Shown here: positions 53,989-64,000 of the stretch, in pieces | Position numbering within the stretch: the stretch's first letter is position 1 | Layout of the letters: every line of letters starts with the position of its first letter | NCBI GenBank assembly: GCA_948567375.1 | Contig: OX419761.1 | Location: 6,698,501 to 6,762,500 of the forward strand | Direction: 5' to 3' | From: Lunularia cruciata | Taxonomy: Eukaryota; Streptophyta; Marchantiopsida; Lunulariales; Lunulariaceae | Length of the DNA: 64,000 bases | The notes under the pieces: model-generated | Told to the model about the DNA's origin: nothing | Database searches by the model: none | Seen by the model: only the letters and a program-made list of their open reading frames with translations | Made by a program: the position numbers and the translations under genes

Positions 53989-56953
53989 CTACAAAATATG
54001 AGAGTGAGAGTGGTACCCCTGACGCCTAACATGATAAACTCTCGTGCACTCCCTGACAAATGTGTCAAATGCCGTGTCCATCGCTCCATATAACTCCAAG
54101 GCTAGAGGAACAAAGAGGTGACATCGCTGCATGCCCCTATACTTGGAGACCTTGCGACCTACTGCTACACTCGCCGCCCATCCAGGGGGATGGGTAATCA
54201 CTCCCTCCGAAACTGTATCTCGCGTAGGGTTCGTGACCATAACATCCGCTACTGTCACCTGATCAGCTCGGACCAAGTATAAGTCTGCCCTGACATGTGT
54301 CGTCTGCAACACATACGAACACTCCCTCCAAGCCAAGTATCCACTCTCTCGCGCCATAACAAACACTATGTCTCTAATGGCATCATGGGTAGCTATCCTC
54401 TGTCCTCCAAAAGGACACCGTGTCATGTGGACCGCCGCTGCATCTAGTGTAGAACCACACTCACAAGTGAGTAGTGAAGATGCAGATGGGTGGACCAAAC
54501 CTAGGTGAAACCTCATCGCTGTAGAGAAAGTAGCCGGTGCGAGTCGGAAAGCCCTAATGCATGGTCGAGCTAGGATCCACGAGCCTACACCCTTGCCGGA
54601 GCAAGAGCGTAGACGTGCTCTAGTAGCCTGAGGAATGGACGAGTCAACTAAGAGAGAATGTAGCGTATGCTCACACTGTCCCTCCATCAAGGAAGATTGC
54701 AGACCTCTAGTCCAATCTGATGATAGTGAAGCAAATGGTGGAAAACCCTCTCGTGCTCGTGGGGATAGACTATCTCTCGTCTGCCGCAATAACACTTGGA
54801 GAGAAAGGGATCCTCCCTCCACCTCTATCATATAAGTATCCTAAACCGGCCTATCAGCAACCATAAAACGAGAGGAAAGTAGGGGTGCCGAGAGAGCCCA
54901 ACTACCTAAAAACGCTATAGGTGCCATCTCCTCCATAGAAAGCAAGCCAACCCCGCCACATGAGATCGGTAGAGCCGTCTATCTACGTGCCAAATCCCTT
55001 GTCACACACTCAAAAGTCCCTGGTCCAATAATATCACCAAAGACTCCCATAATCCTCCTATCAAATGCTCTTAGACATGATAGGAAGGACGGTGAGGGGG
55101 AAACTGTACGGATGAGGTAGGATGGTCGACGAGCAATACTGGAAGAGAGTATACCAAATGCCACCTGCGGATCTCCTAGTAATGGAAGGTCATCCACATG
55201 GAGAACATCCTCTGCAAGGGCAACGTCCAAGAAGCATGTGACAAAATCCTCTGATCCTACTGGCACTCCAAGAACACGAAGTACATCTGTGGATGTGATA
55301 CACCCCTCTGGAAGCTCAAAGTGGGGAGGGATACCTAAAGGAGACAATGCCCTACACTTTGACACCTTGACTCTCAAGCCTACTAGATGTAGCTCGGTAG
55401 TCAAAGGCCTGCCTAATCTGATCTACAGGGCCTACGATGTGTGTATCATATGCCAAGGAGGGAAATACACAACCTGGCATGGCCAAAGTAGTAGATAGGA
55501 GAGCTCTAGAGTGAGCCATGGCAAATAAGGCCCCCCCCAAAAGGATCTCCCTGACGTGTACCAACAGCTGACTCCAAGACGGTGACTCCCTCCTGTGAAC
55601 CACCATGTTGATAGTAAAGGGAAGCAGGAGAGCCATAAAAAGACCGCACAAAAGGAATGAGACTCGCCACGGATCTACCAGCCTCCCTAAGCTCTCTAAA
55701 GATGGATGCACGTGAAACGCTATTAAACGCGTTCTCAACATCCACCTGTAGGACGACCCACTCCGGATGGATATCTAGGAGTGCTCTAATGCCTAGAGAT
55801 ATAGCCTCACATCCTCCAAGTGTAGCTACTCCAAATTGATGTGGACTAAGGTGCTATCGAAAGTGAGAACGATGCTGAAGGACAATGGTATGACTGACCA
55901 AACGCAAAAAGATCTCTCCAATAGCAATCGGTCTAATACCTCCCTTGTCCTTCTCAATTGCGAGAAGTCGACTAGCATCTAAGACCCGACTAACAGACAT
56001 AGGAATGTCTCCTCTCGCTACTACTGTAACCACCTGAAACAACTCAGTAAAACCACTAGAAGGATCATCTGCCTGGAAGCAATCTCTAAGGTGCTCATAA
56101 ACCATCCCTCACAAGCCTCTTGAGGAAAGGCGAGGGGCAGTGCACAATGCTTGTGCAAATAGCGACCTATGAAGACATAAAGGCTGCTCACGCTGATAAT
56201 CTAAGACCTCTAGTGGTAGTCCCTATAGGATGCAATGAGCGTAGGGAAGAGATGGTCTCATCAATAGGACTCGCATTAGACAAAGGGTGTAGCGCTCGTG
56301 CTGCTCTACTAAACTCTCCCGCCTGACCCAATGTCCTACATCGTCGTAATCGAGTGGAATTTGTGGTATCATGTGGCGATGCCTGTCTCCTAAATCGTGT
56401 AGTCCTAACAAACTCCTCCTGAAGGGCTGCCCAATCCTCCGCTCGGAATCGACAAAATCTAGCCGCCACCTCTCTATGCCCCGTACGTCCTCCTCTAGCA
56501 TAACGAAGACACCATCGAGGGAGTAGGAGGAATAGGAACCACGCTAACTCGTCCAAGGGATCACGTGCCAAACGATCCAATGATAGGCAAAAAGCCTGTC
56601 TAGCCTCATCATGGAGTGTGCGGGGTAGCCTATGGAATAGACGTGGACATGGAAAACTAGTCTCAAATAACCCCAAAATGTTACCCGCTTGAGAAGCTAA
56701 CCACTTCCACGACTCAATCGGTATCCCTGGAATGATCAACGAAGGTATAGAAGAAGCGTGCGTAATCCCGAGTGTCACTATTGTTGATGTGGTCGTTCGT
56801 CTCACGTGGGCTTCCCAAGTGGTCCAATCATAGTCCTTGTGCATCCTTCCCACATGGGTCTTTACTCCTTGCGAGGTAAAGCGTTCGGTGACACACCGGG
56901 CATGGTGTATCCCGACCCGCTCTAGGCAACCCCACATGGGAAGGTGTAGCCAT
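53989..56953 (-). mobile_element. Decayed non-LTR retrotransposon of R2-like architecture (ZnF-RT-CCHC-RLE)
   Basis: One long coding region read on the minus strand, broken by lesions. Order: start codon 56953; C2H2 finger (CPVC at 56902-56891, then FTSQGVKTHVGRMH in another frame); RT with DKGGIRPIAIGE, VVLQVDVENAFN, VGTRQGDPFGG and a catalytic box reading LAYD; VLRVLGVPVGS; then a CCHC cluster CECGSTLDAAAVHMTRC and a restriction-like endonuclease (RADLYLV...VTVADVMV...KVSKYRG) to 53989. Lesions seen: a 1-nt shift inside the finger, a shift between 56188 and 56105, TAG at 55854-55856, an extra G in a G8 run (55532-55539), a shift near 55400, and stops at 54979 and 54841. A single ORF with C-terminal RLE is the R2-superfamily plan; typical plant LINEs (L1, RTE) have an N-terminal APE domain, which I do not find. 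Inactive copy. Confidence 0.82.
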
Positions 56954-58581
56954 GGCTAGCACAAGAATAGTGATAGTAACACGTGATACTCCTCTCCATA
57001 TTTCCCCGTATCTGCAAAATCACAACCCCTCACATCCCAACTCACATAAGAAAACAATCTTTCCAAACCCTAAAATCTATAAATTTTTATAACTTTCAAT
57101 TTCCATCTCTAAAATTTTCAAATTAAATTCCCATGGAATTTAATCATAAAAACCAAAAGATTAGAAATGAAAATTCCCAACCTATCACTCTCACTGTATA
57201 ATGATCACTCTCAACCCTAAAAAAGCTAAAAATCTTCATAACTTTCTACTCCATTCTCCATAGTCTTCAATCTAGATGCCAATGGAACCAAAATTGAAAT
57301 CTACTATTCACTCGATTGCTACATGCTAGAGAGCACTCAGAAATTATCAAAATTGTCTCACATCTCTCCTCCTCTCACATCTCCACACTCTCCTGCAACT
57401 CCCCCTAGCTCCCTCCAAGAACATCACACGAAGTACATAAAATACAAATATACAAATACAAAATACAAAAATACAAATACAAATACATAAAATACAAATA
57501 TACAAATATCGCTTTATCACCGCTTTTTTTAGACAACTTAAAATTCCCACTAGACATCACGCTTACAAGCAGTGTTGCACTTTGGTGGACTCTTTTCCTG
57601 CATTCAAGTGGAATCTCATCAAGTTTATCACCCCTTATTGTTCCTAAGTCGGTAGACCCCCAGTTTAGGGTATGGGGAATTAGACCTTGGCTCCCTCTTT
57701 CATGGATGGTTTTGACATGAGCGCGAGCCACATAGTCCTTGAAAGCAATTACTATGACTGGCCGAGATTAACCCACTACGTTGTAAAATAATCTCGAGAA
57801 CAGCAGCAGATTGACGTGATTGTGCTTGTCGTCATTTTGTATATCAATTTTGCGGTCCTTTTTAGGCATTTGCCAAACTCAGACCTAAAACCAGCGAGAA
57901 CTTTCATGAATTTGTACCTTCCTCGAAGGCGCATATGGGACATAAAAGCGGAGCCTTCAAAGTTCGAGTGACTAACACATGCGTAAGTGTTTATTTGTTT
58001 TATATGGGTGCGAGTTTATGAAATTAGTGAGGACTGTCCCTGGATTTCGTGGATTGAATGTAATTGAATCCTTCCTATATTAGGTGAGATGGGGTACTCA
58101 TCGTCAGTTTACGAATATCTGAAGATTCAGTGAAGTCGAATTTGTATGATCAATCGAATAGTATTCATAGAAAGAGTACCCTATGTATGTGATATACATC
58201 CATCTTGTACATTGAAGAACCTCTTAAAGGCCCGAGGTTGCAGGACTTCTTCGCGGATGCCACAGCTGTGACTTCTTCTCAAAATTCTCTTGTTCTTGGA
58301 GGAACTATTTATGTGCCTTTAGATGAACAGTTGTCTTTATAGTGAGTCGACGAACACAAAGAGGAAGCGAGGAAAATTACAGCAGATAGGATAAGCTAAT
58401 GTCTTAATTTACCCGTCCCTTCCTGACTTACAGAATTGAGCAGCTGGAGGAAAAGAATTTGAACTCATCAACGATAAGTGGTGGATGAATTTGGAGGGAC
58501 CATCCAAATTCATCGTGGGTGGATGATAGTTTACATGCGTAGTATGTGGGAACTTCACAATTTCTCGTGGTTAATAAAGCA
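56954..58581. other. Region 5' of the R2-like element and upstream of the thiouridylase gene
   Basis: 57000-57320 is AT-rich and has two loosely similar segments each starting with AACCCTAAAA and containing ATAACTTTC. A simple repeat follows (57437-57508). From about 57550 composition is mixed; the thiouridylase promoter probably lies in the last kilobase. No gene was recognised. Confidence 0.35.
57437..57508. repeat. ATACAAAT-type simple repeat
   Basis: About 70 bp built from ATACAAAT and AAAATACA units on the plus strand. It produces an artefactual Cys/Ile/Tyr-rich reading frame on the minus strand. Confidence 0.9.
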
Positions 58582-61556
58582 ATGGATGCTTGGCTGCGCG
58601 CTAGTACGAAGTCTGCATCCCGTAGAGTTCTCCATGGTCAGGTCACTGGAATTTACCACAGATGCTTCAAAAACTCAGATCAGGGGATCAGTAGTCATGG
58701 AAGTACGTGGAAATCGGAAACGGGAGAATTTAGTTCACCCAGTCATCAAAGTAGGATAAGTTTCTACGCAGAAGATAGTCGGACGAAAGTGTTCAGAGGA
58801 TCGAGAATAACTGGAAATCCAGCTCGTCTTCCACAAAGAATTTATGACGAGTTCCAAGCGATTTCTAAGGGTTGCAATGACCCCTTTTCCACTCAGAGGG
58901 AGGGCCAATCGGGCCCTGTTATTGCTGTGGGACTTTCTGGTGGGGTGGATTCCTCCATCGCCGCGCTGCTTCTCAAACGCCAGGTTAGTGGAAACTCGGA
59001 AAGATTACGCACCCAGCTCTTGCAATTTAAACAATCTTTATGTAAGATTTCAAATCTCTAAATTGTTTCTCTTGCTCGTAATGGCCTTTTGATATTTAAG
59101 ATTATCCCTGAGCTAGGATCTGCTGGCTGCAGGGATATAAAGTATTTGGAGTTTACATGCGGAACTGGGATGCCAGCGACGAGACTGGGGACGCTGCTTG
59201 TTCAGCAGAGCAGGACTATGAGGATGCTTGCAGGGTTGCAAAACACTTGGGTGAGCCTTCTGGTCAAGAAGTCCTATCTTTCAGAGTTTCCGCGCCATTT
59301 TGGGCTTCTCTGTTTTCCTGCAAGGGTCGGAAAGATGTCCTTCAATTGATTCAGCTGTAACGAGCTCACTGCACTTTGTTTCCAAATTGGGAATTTGGTG
59401 TTCAGATATTGAACTGTATGAAGTGGATAACCAACGGCGCTATTGGACCGATGTGTTTGAGTCCTTCACTAGCGATTTCAGCATCGGCCTCACACCCAAT
59501 CCCGACCTTGCCTGCAATCAGTACATTAAGGTAAGGGTGTACCACTTTTAGACTTGAGACTTTATGACCTCTTTCATGCAGTAGGATAGATTGGGTCTTT
59601 GGAGGAATTCTGAGATGGAATTGTTCTGGCAATCTACTAGTGTTTGTCGGGAGGAAATCGACATGTTGAGCATGGATGCAGTTTGATGCTCTACTAGAGG
59701 AAGCAAAGCAGTTGGGAGCAGACAAACTAGCGACAGGCCACTATGCACGCGTTCTTTGTACCGACGGGGAGCAGTTCCAGCTTCTACGAGGAATGGATCC
59801 TGATAAGGATCAGTCATACTTTCTTTCTTCCGTGGTAGGCTCCTCATCTATATCAGCTGTGCTCATTTTCCCTGACGTCTCCTGCACTGAGTTAGTAACT
59901 TTACTGGGTTCAAATCTTAACTAATTTTCTCTTCACATGCGCACATTCTAGCACTTTTCCCGCCACTGTGAATTTTGAATGATTATGCTCAAAGTAATCT
60001 GCAGCAATCCCTTCTGGGTGCATGGCAGAACGGGTGGCCTTATGCTACTTGCATCAGCATTGCATTTGTCTTCATCACCAGAACGCTGATCATTAAGGTG
60101 GTTTGGAACCTCTGTTTTTGGATCGAATTTCCTTTGAACAGCGAGGAACTGCTCTGCAACGGGTACTCTTCCCCCTGGGGTCTTTGATGAAGTCAGATGT
60201 TCGGAAACTAGCGGTTTCTGAAGGCCTAGTAACTGCACAAAAACGTAGCAGCGCTGGAATATGCTTTGTAGGAAGGCGCAACTTTGCAGACTTCATTTCA
60301 GAGTATGTCGACATGGAGCCTGGACCTTTTATTGCGGTGAACAGCGGAGCTGTGATAGGAACTCACGATGGCATTCCAGTTTATACACATGGCCAAAGAG
60401 CTCGAATCGGAGGAAAAACTGAAGCTTGGTATGTGGTGGGGAAGGATGTGCCAAACAACTCTATCTTTGTTGCCGAGGGTCCTGAGCACTCTGCACTGTT
60501 CTGTTCAACAGCAGTTGCTGGTATTGTTTCGCTCCTTTCTTAGGACCTTAAAGATATGCGAAAATCTAATCGTCACCAATAGCGCAAGTCTTACTGTTTC
60601 TATCAAAAGCTAGGAGAAGTATAGACTTGAAAAGGATAGTTCTGAACTAACCCGGCGTTCCTTGTTACTATACTGCAAGCTCCAGGAGTTACAGCACCAT
60701 ACATAAGTTGAATATGGGATCTTCAGCCACACTTCTGGGATCTTTCAAATTACTGCTGTCTTTTTAATGACTGATCATGATAATGTCTTGCTGAGAATTA
60801 CAATTTGGACATCAGCATTACGCTTCTGTAAAGCATTCAGATGTCTGACATAGATATTTGCTTGGACCAACGTTTGAGTTGAGGATCTCTCATTAGAGTG
60901 CTGTTTGGTGCTTGTCTACTCAGATTCGCTGTCATGGATATCTGGCTCCTTGCCAACAGAACTCGCAGAAGGCAGGGTTTTAAAATGTCTGTACAAGGCA
61001 CGATACAGGCAGCCCGTTGAGGAATGCAGTGTAGCTTTGGCAAGTGCAGATTCAGAGGAAGCCCGAAGGGAGGGTATGGGAGTGGCTTCTATGAATACCA
61101 GAGAGTTCATGCCTAGCTCCTTATGTCGTCTCCCATCAGTGACTGTCCAGGGCAGTCTACTGCAGGTACTGATTTCCTCCCAATGTTCCGATATCGTCCT
61201 GACAATGTGGATATAGAATGTATCTCGATGGTCACCCTCATGTTTTCTGATGCTACACCTTCAGAACCAAGTTTTCTTTTTGCTACAATTGATTGAACGT
61301 TGCTGGTTTTAAGTCATCTAGTATCCATGATTCTTGCACAAGTTCTGACTCATTACTACTGATACAGGTCAAGTTTCCGAAGCCAGCTAGGGCAATCACG
61401 CCTGGTCAAGCCTTGGTCCTCTACGACGGAGATGTTTGCCTTGGATCCTCTAGATTTCTCCATCCAGGACCGTCAATCTTCGAGCAAGAGAGCAACGATG
61501 GGGTGTGCGTAGTGTCACAACGTACGAATAAAGCAGAAGCTGCTAATAATTTTTGA
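58582..61556 (+). CDS. TRMU: tRNA-specific 2-thiouridylase (MnmA/TRMU family), probably organellar, 7 exons
   Basis: Thiolates U34 of Lys/Glu/Gln tRNAs, using ATP to adenylate the uridine and a persulfide sulfur donor. Exons: 58582-58983, 59133-59250, 59406-59530, 59682-59834, 60142-60520, 60924-61165, 61368-61556; 535 aa with consistent phases. Residues 1 to ~105 are Arg/Ser-rich ([10 protein letters not shown]), suggesting a mitochondrial or plastid presequence. The PP-loop SGGVDS is at 119-124, then [10 protein letters not shown], and [10 protein letters not shown] with the first catalytic Cys. ATGHYAR and [11 protein letters not shown] follow, then SAGICFVG with the second catalytic Cys, TRNA-binding domain and C-terminal beta-barrel ([27 protein letters not shown]). 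Both catalytic cysteines are present. An insertion is seen in the barrel (~440-470: [14 protein letters not shown]). The start is the first in-frame ATG; an upstream exon cannot be excluded. Confidence 0.93.
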
Positions 61557-62889
61557 TGCTTAAAAAGTTTTCAACTCACGAGAGTGAGTTGAAACAGCAA
61601 CAGGGATGAGTCAAGTATAACCATGAGGTCCCAAGTGGGTTCTGGATTCTTCATTTGGTGAACGGCTTCTGCTCCCATTATTCATATAACCATGAGGAAT
61701 TGAAGGCAGCCTGAAGAGTTCGCACTCATTGAACCCGAGATGAGTTCATACTTCTAATGATTTACCAGAGTAGATTCCTTAAGCAAGTGCTTCAAGCAAA
61801 CAGAAATATGACAAATTTTGTTCACATTAACTTTACACCAGCACTATATCGAAGCATGTCAACTTGGGGTAGATGCTGTTGGGCTCGAACTAAAGATAGG
61901 ATTCAGTAAATTGATTGTCAACTTGAATACAACAATTAGGTTTTATCAGATGCCCGCACGAACTCACAGGAAATTTCGGGAATTTCATCTTATATCCGAC
62001 TGACTGATTGTATTGGAATTGGTACCATATTTAAGCTGGTTCTTACTGGGGGAGTTTCGGAGTGGGAGTTACTGCCCCAATAATCAAAATTTAAGGAAAA
62101 ACCCTCAGGATGTTGACTTCCTCCAGTTCACATACATTTTCCTCATCTCACCATTTCCTCTTACTCGGTTCAATTTTTTGCAACTTTCTGTTTAGGGTCT
62201 GGATTCTACCACAAACCATCTAAACTTGAACCAGCTCGCTTTTGAATGGGTTCAAGTAATCACCCAGTTCTTTTTGCAAAGGCCCACAAAAACGCATTCC
62301 ATTCTCTCTGTATTGGAGCGGACTCCAATTTCATTTTCATGTACTACGGGTTACAATCTCTATTTAATCGATTCCAGGTTCCAACCTCAGTTAAATTTGC
62401 GTCGATCAGTTGCCCACTGTACCGCAGAATTACCGGCTCGAGAGGTGTAAGCATCGAGAGGTGTTCAGCTTACTCTTTCTTACTTCTTTAATTTTTAACT
62501 TGAGAAGTCTAAAATTCACCGAATGGATACTTAAAACCCGAAGCATCGCTTCATTTCACCACTTGCGAGTCACGGAAAACTAGATTCCTAATGACAAACT
62601 ACCGAGAGCTCCACTATATGAAAAGCGAGAAAATGGATTTCCATCAATCGAGTAGGTACAGCGCCGACAGAAACGATGTTGTACACTACCCATCTGTTGA
62701 TGATGTGCTGCCTGCGCGTGGTCAGACAGCTTGAGTCTAGATGTGACAAAAGTGCACTTCCAATGCGGAGAAACCATTGAGAGGTTCCCCACATTTGGTC
62801 AACATCTGCAATTAATCATAGAGTTCTTGAAGAAAAGTTCTACTGTTCGGGCGAATTCATCGACTGCGGAATTGCTGTTGACAGAACAA
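61557..62889. other. Intergenic region between thiouridylase and SDR genes
   Basis: Contains the 3' UTR of the thiouridylase, a copy of a short dispersed repeat (61635-61688) and the probable promoter and 5' UTR of the SDR gene. The SDR frame stays open back to 62704 but without an ATG before 62890. Nothing else is recognised. Confidence 0.4.
61635..61688 (+). repeat. Short dispersed repeat, copy B
   Basis: Gap-free alignment to 33826-33879 with about 12 of 54 differences and an identical 14-mer GAACGGCTTCTGCT. It lies about 80 bp after the thiouridylase stop codon. Confidence 0.4.
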
Positions 62890-63867
62890 ATGGAGGTCTC
62901 TGACAGAACTGGTTCAATTGTTGCCCGCAGAGTTGCTGCTTTGCAACGCCACTTGAATTCCTCTTTCTCCCTCGCAGGTGAGTCAAGGACCGAGTCTTTT
63001 GAGTTGGGTATTGCAGCTGCTCCCGTCTATGGCTTCTCGACTGGAGCGGAGGCGCTCTCATCCCTCCCATTCGATGCGGAGAAAGAGGTGCTCGAATTTC
63101 CCACCGATGAAATTCCCACCGGGGCGAAGGCCGACAAAGCTGGGAAGAAAAGGGTGATTCTTGTCATTGGCGCTGGGGATGCCACAGGAGCTGCTGTGGC
63201 CAAGCGGTTTGCAAAAGAAGGGTTCACTGCTTGCATTGTGAGAAGACATAAAGAGAAGCTAAAGCCCTTAGCTGATGCAATTGTTGAGGATGGTGGCCAG
63301 GCTTATTCATTTGGAGTTGATGCAAGGAAAGAAGAAGAGGTAAGTTCACTGGTGGAGCATATTGAAAGTTTTATTGGTGAGATTGAGGTCATGGTGTTCA
63401 ACATTGGGGCTAATGAGAAACGAGAGATTTTGGCCACCACTGCAAGGCTTTACTACAAGGTCTGGGAGATGGCTTGCTTTGCGGGGTTTCTGTCAGGAAG
63501 GGAGGTTGCAAAGCACATGGTAAAGAGAAACAAGGGGACTATTGTTTTTACAGGAGCAACTGCAAGCATTCGTGGCGGTTCAGGGTTTGCTGCTTTTGCT
63601 GGAGCAAAGTTTGCACTGAGAGCTCTGGCTCAGAGCATGGCCCGAGAGTTAGGCCCCAAAGGAGTCCATGTTGCTCATGTTGTTGTTGATGCAGCTATCA
63701 ACACTGCTTGGACTAGAGGCCTGGTTGAAGATGCTGAAGCTTTGATCACCACAGGAGGTATGGTTGAGGGGGAGGATGTTGCAGAAATGTACTGGCAGCT
63801 CCATCAGCAACCTAGGCGAGCTTGGACCCATGAGAATGATCTCAGACCTTGGAAGGAGACATGGTAG
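62890..63867 (+). CDS. Short-chain dehydrogenase/reductase with N-terminal PTS2 peroxisomal signal, intronless
   Basis: A 325-residue SDR. The first in-frame ATG is at 62890 (AACAAATGG, good context). Residues 14-22 read RVAALQRHL, which fits the peroxisomal PTS2 pattern R-[LVI]-x5-H-L at the usual distance from the N-terminus. A linker to ~87 precedes the Rossmann fold, whose dinucleotide motif is VIGAGDATG (92-100). VFNIGAN replaces the NNAG motif. In the active-site region FTGATAS...FAAFAGAK the catalytic Tyr of YxxxK is Phe while Lys is kept. The core and the ending LHQQPRRAWTHENDLRPW are remembered as very similar to bacterial SDRs of unknown substrate that also tend to have Phe there. 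No intron is needed. Substrate is unknown; NAD(P)H dependence is inferred from the fold. Same orientation as the thiouridylase, 1.3 kb apart. Confidence 0.88.
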   Translation: MEVSDRTGSIVARRVAALQRHLNSSFSLAGESRTESFELGIAAAPVYGFSTGAEALSSLPFDAEKEVLEFPTDEIPTGAKADKAGKKRVILVIGAGDATGAAVAKRFAKEGFTACIVRRHKEKLKPLADAIVEDGGQAYSFGVDARKEEEVSSLVEHIESFIGEIEVMVFNIGANEKREILATTARLYYKVWEMACFAGFLSGREVAKHMVKRNKGTIVFTGATASIRGGSGFAAFAGAKFALRALAQSMARELGPKGVHVAHVVVDAAINTAWTRGLVEDAEALITTGGMVEGEDVAEMYWQLHQQPRRAWTHENDLRPWKETW

Positions 63868-64000
63868 TGCAGATACTGAGAAAATCTAGCTAGCTGTTAC
63901 AGTTTCACATCTCTTACATGTTGGAGCACATGCCAGGCAGTTGAAGAAATACTAATTGGCACCTTATCAATCTGGCAGGTTGGATATCTGCCACATTTAC
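63868..64000 (+). other. Start of 3' UTR of the SDR gene
   Basis: 133 bp after the stop codon to the window end. No polyadenylation signal or other feature could be assigned with confidence. Confidence 0.4.

Noticed and set aside
57347-57731. Cys/Ile/Tyr-rich minus-strand frames resembling a membrane protein
   Set aside because: They are translations of the ATACAAAT simple repeat.
62731-62889. 53-codon N-terminal extension of the SDR
   Set aside because: Would need a TTG start; the first in-frame ATG is at 62890 and places the PTS2 signal correctly.

Overview
This is nuclear DNA of a land plant. The evidence is plastid-type and plant-type genes split by short GT-AG introns: a plastid prephenate/aspartate aminotransferase, the separate A subunit of plant ATP-citrate lyase, and a plastid-type geranylgeranyl diphosphate synthase. 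Gene density is high (seven confident protein genes in about 35 kb of genic DNA) and introns are mostly 80-600 bp. Together with a bacterial-looking short-chain dehydrogenase and an R2-type retroelement, this makes a seed-free plant (moss or other bryophyte) my best guess. The species cannot be fixed from the sequence alone.

Layout. 1-3882 (-): a divergent SEC23-family COPII protein; its last exon lies outside the window. 3883-5250: GC-balanced flank with one orphan ORF. 5251-27900: a strongly AT-rich block with no intact gene. It holds two decayed Ty3/gypsy chromovirus copies of one family in opposite orientation (9890-12403 on -, 18961-25935 on +), an unidentified decayed coding stretch (13851-15458, -) and several diverged tandem duplications. 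28102-36222 (+): a 20-exon endosomal-type Na+(K+)/H+ exchanger. 36941-40668 (-): the 10-exon aminotransferase, convergent with the exchanger. 44509-48209 (+): the 13-exon ACLA gene. 51810-52985 (-): intronless GGPP synthase. 53989-56953 (-): a decayed non-LTR retrotransposon of R2-like architecture (zinc finger, RT, CCHC, restriction-like endonuclease). 58582-61556 (+): a 7-exon tRNA 2-thiouridylase (MnmA/TRMU type), probably organellar. 62890-63867 (+): intronless SDR oxidoreductase with a near-perfect N-terminal PTS2 peroxisomal signal.

The genes look like an ordinary nuclear housekeeping neighbourhood, not an operon-like cluster. A loose metabolic thread exists: ACLA makes cytosolic acetyl-CoA, GGPP synthase supplies plastid C20 prenyl diphosphate, and the aminotransferase makes arogenate for Phe/Tyr. 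There is no sign of co-regulation. Exon boundaries below were placed by hand from GT-AG sites, reading-frame continuity and remembered family alignments. For five of the six intron-containing and intronless complete genes apart from the start choice, and for all multi-exon ones, the summed exons keep one open frame. The most unusual items are the R2-type element in a plant, a small hairpin-forming repeat present three times (one copy just 3' of that element), and the PTS2-bearing, bacterial-like SDR.
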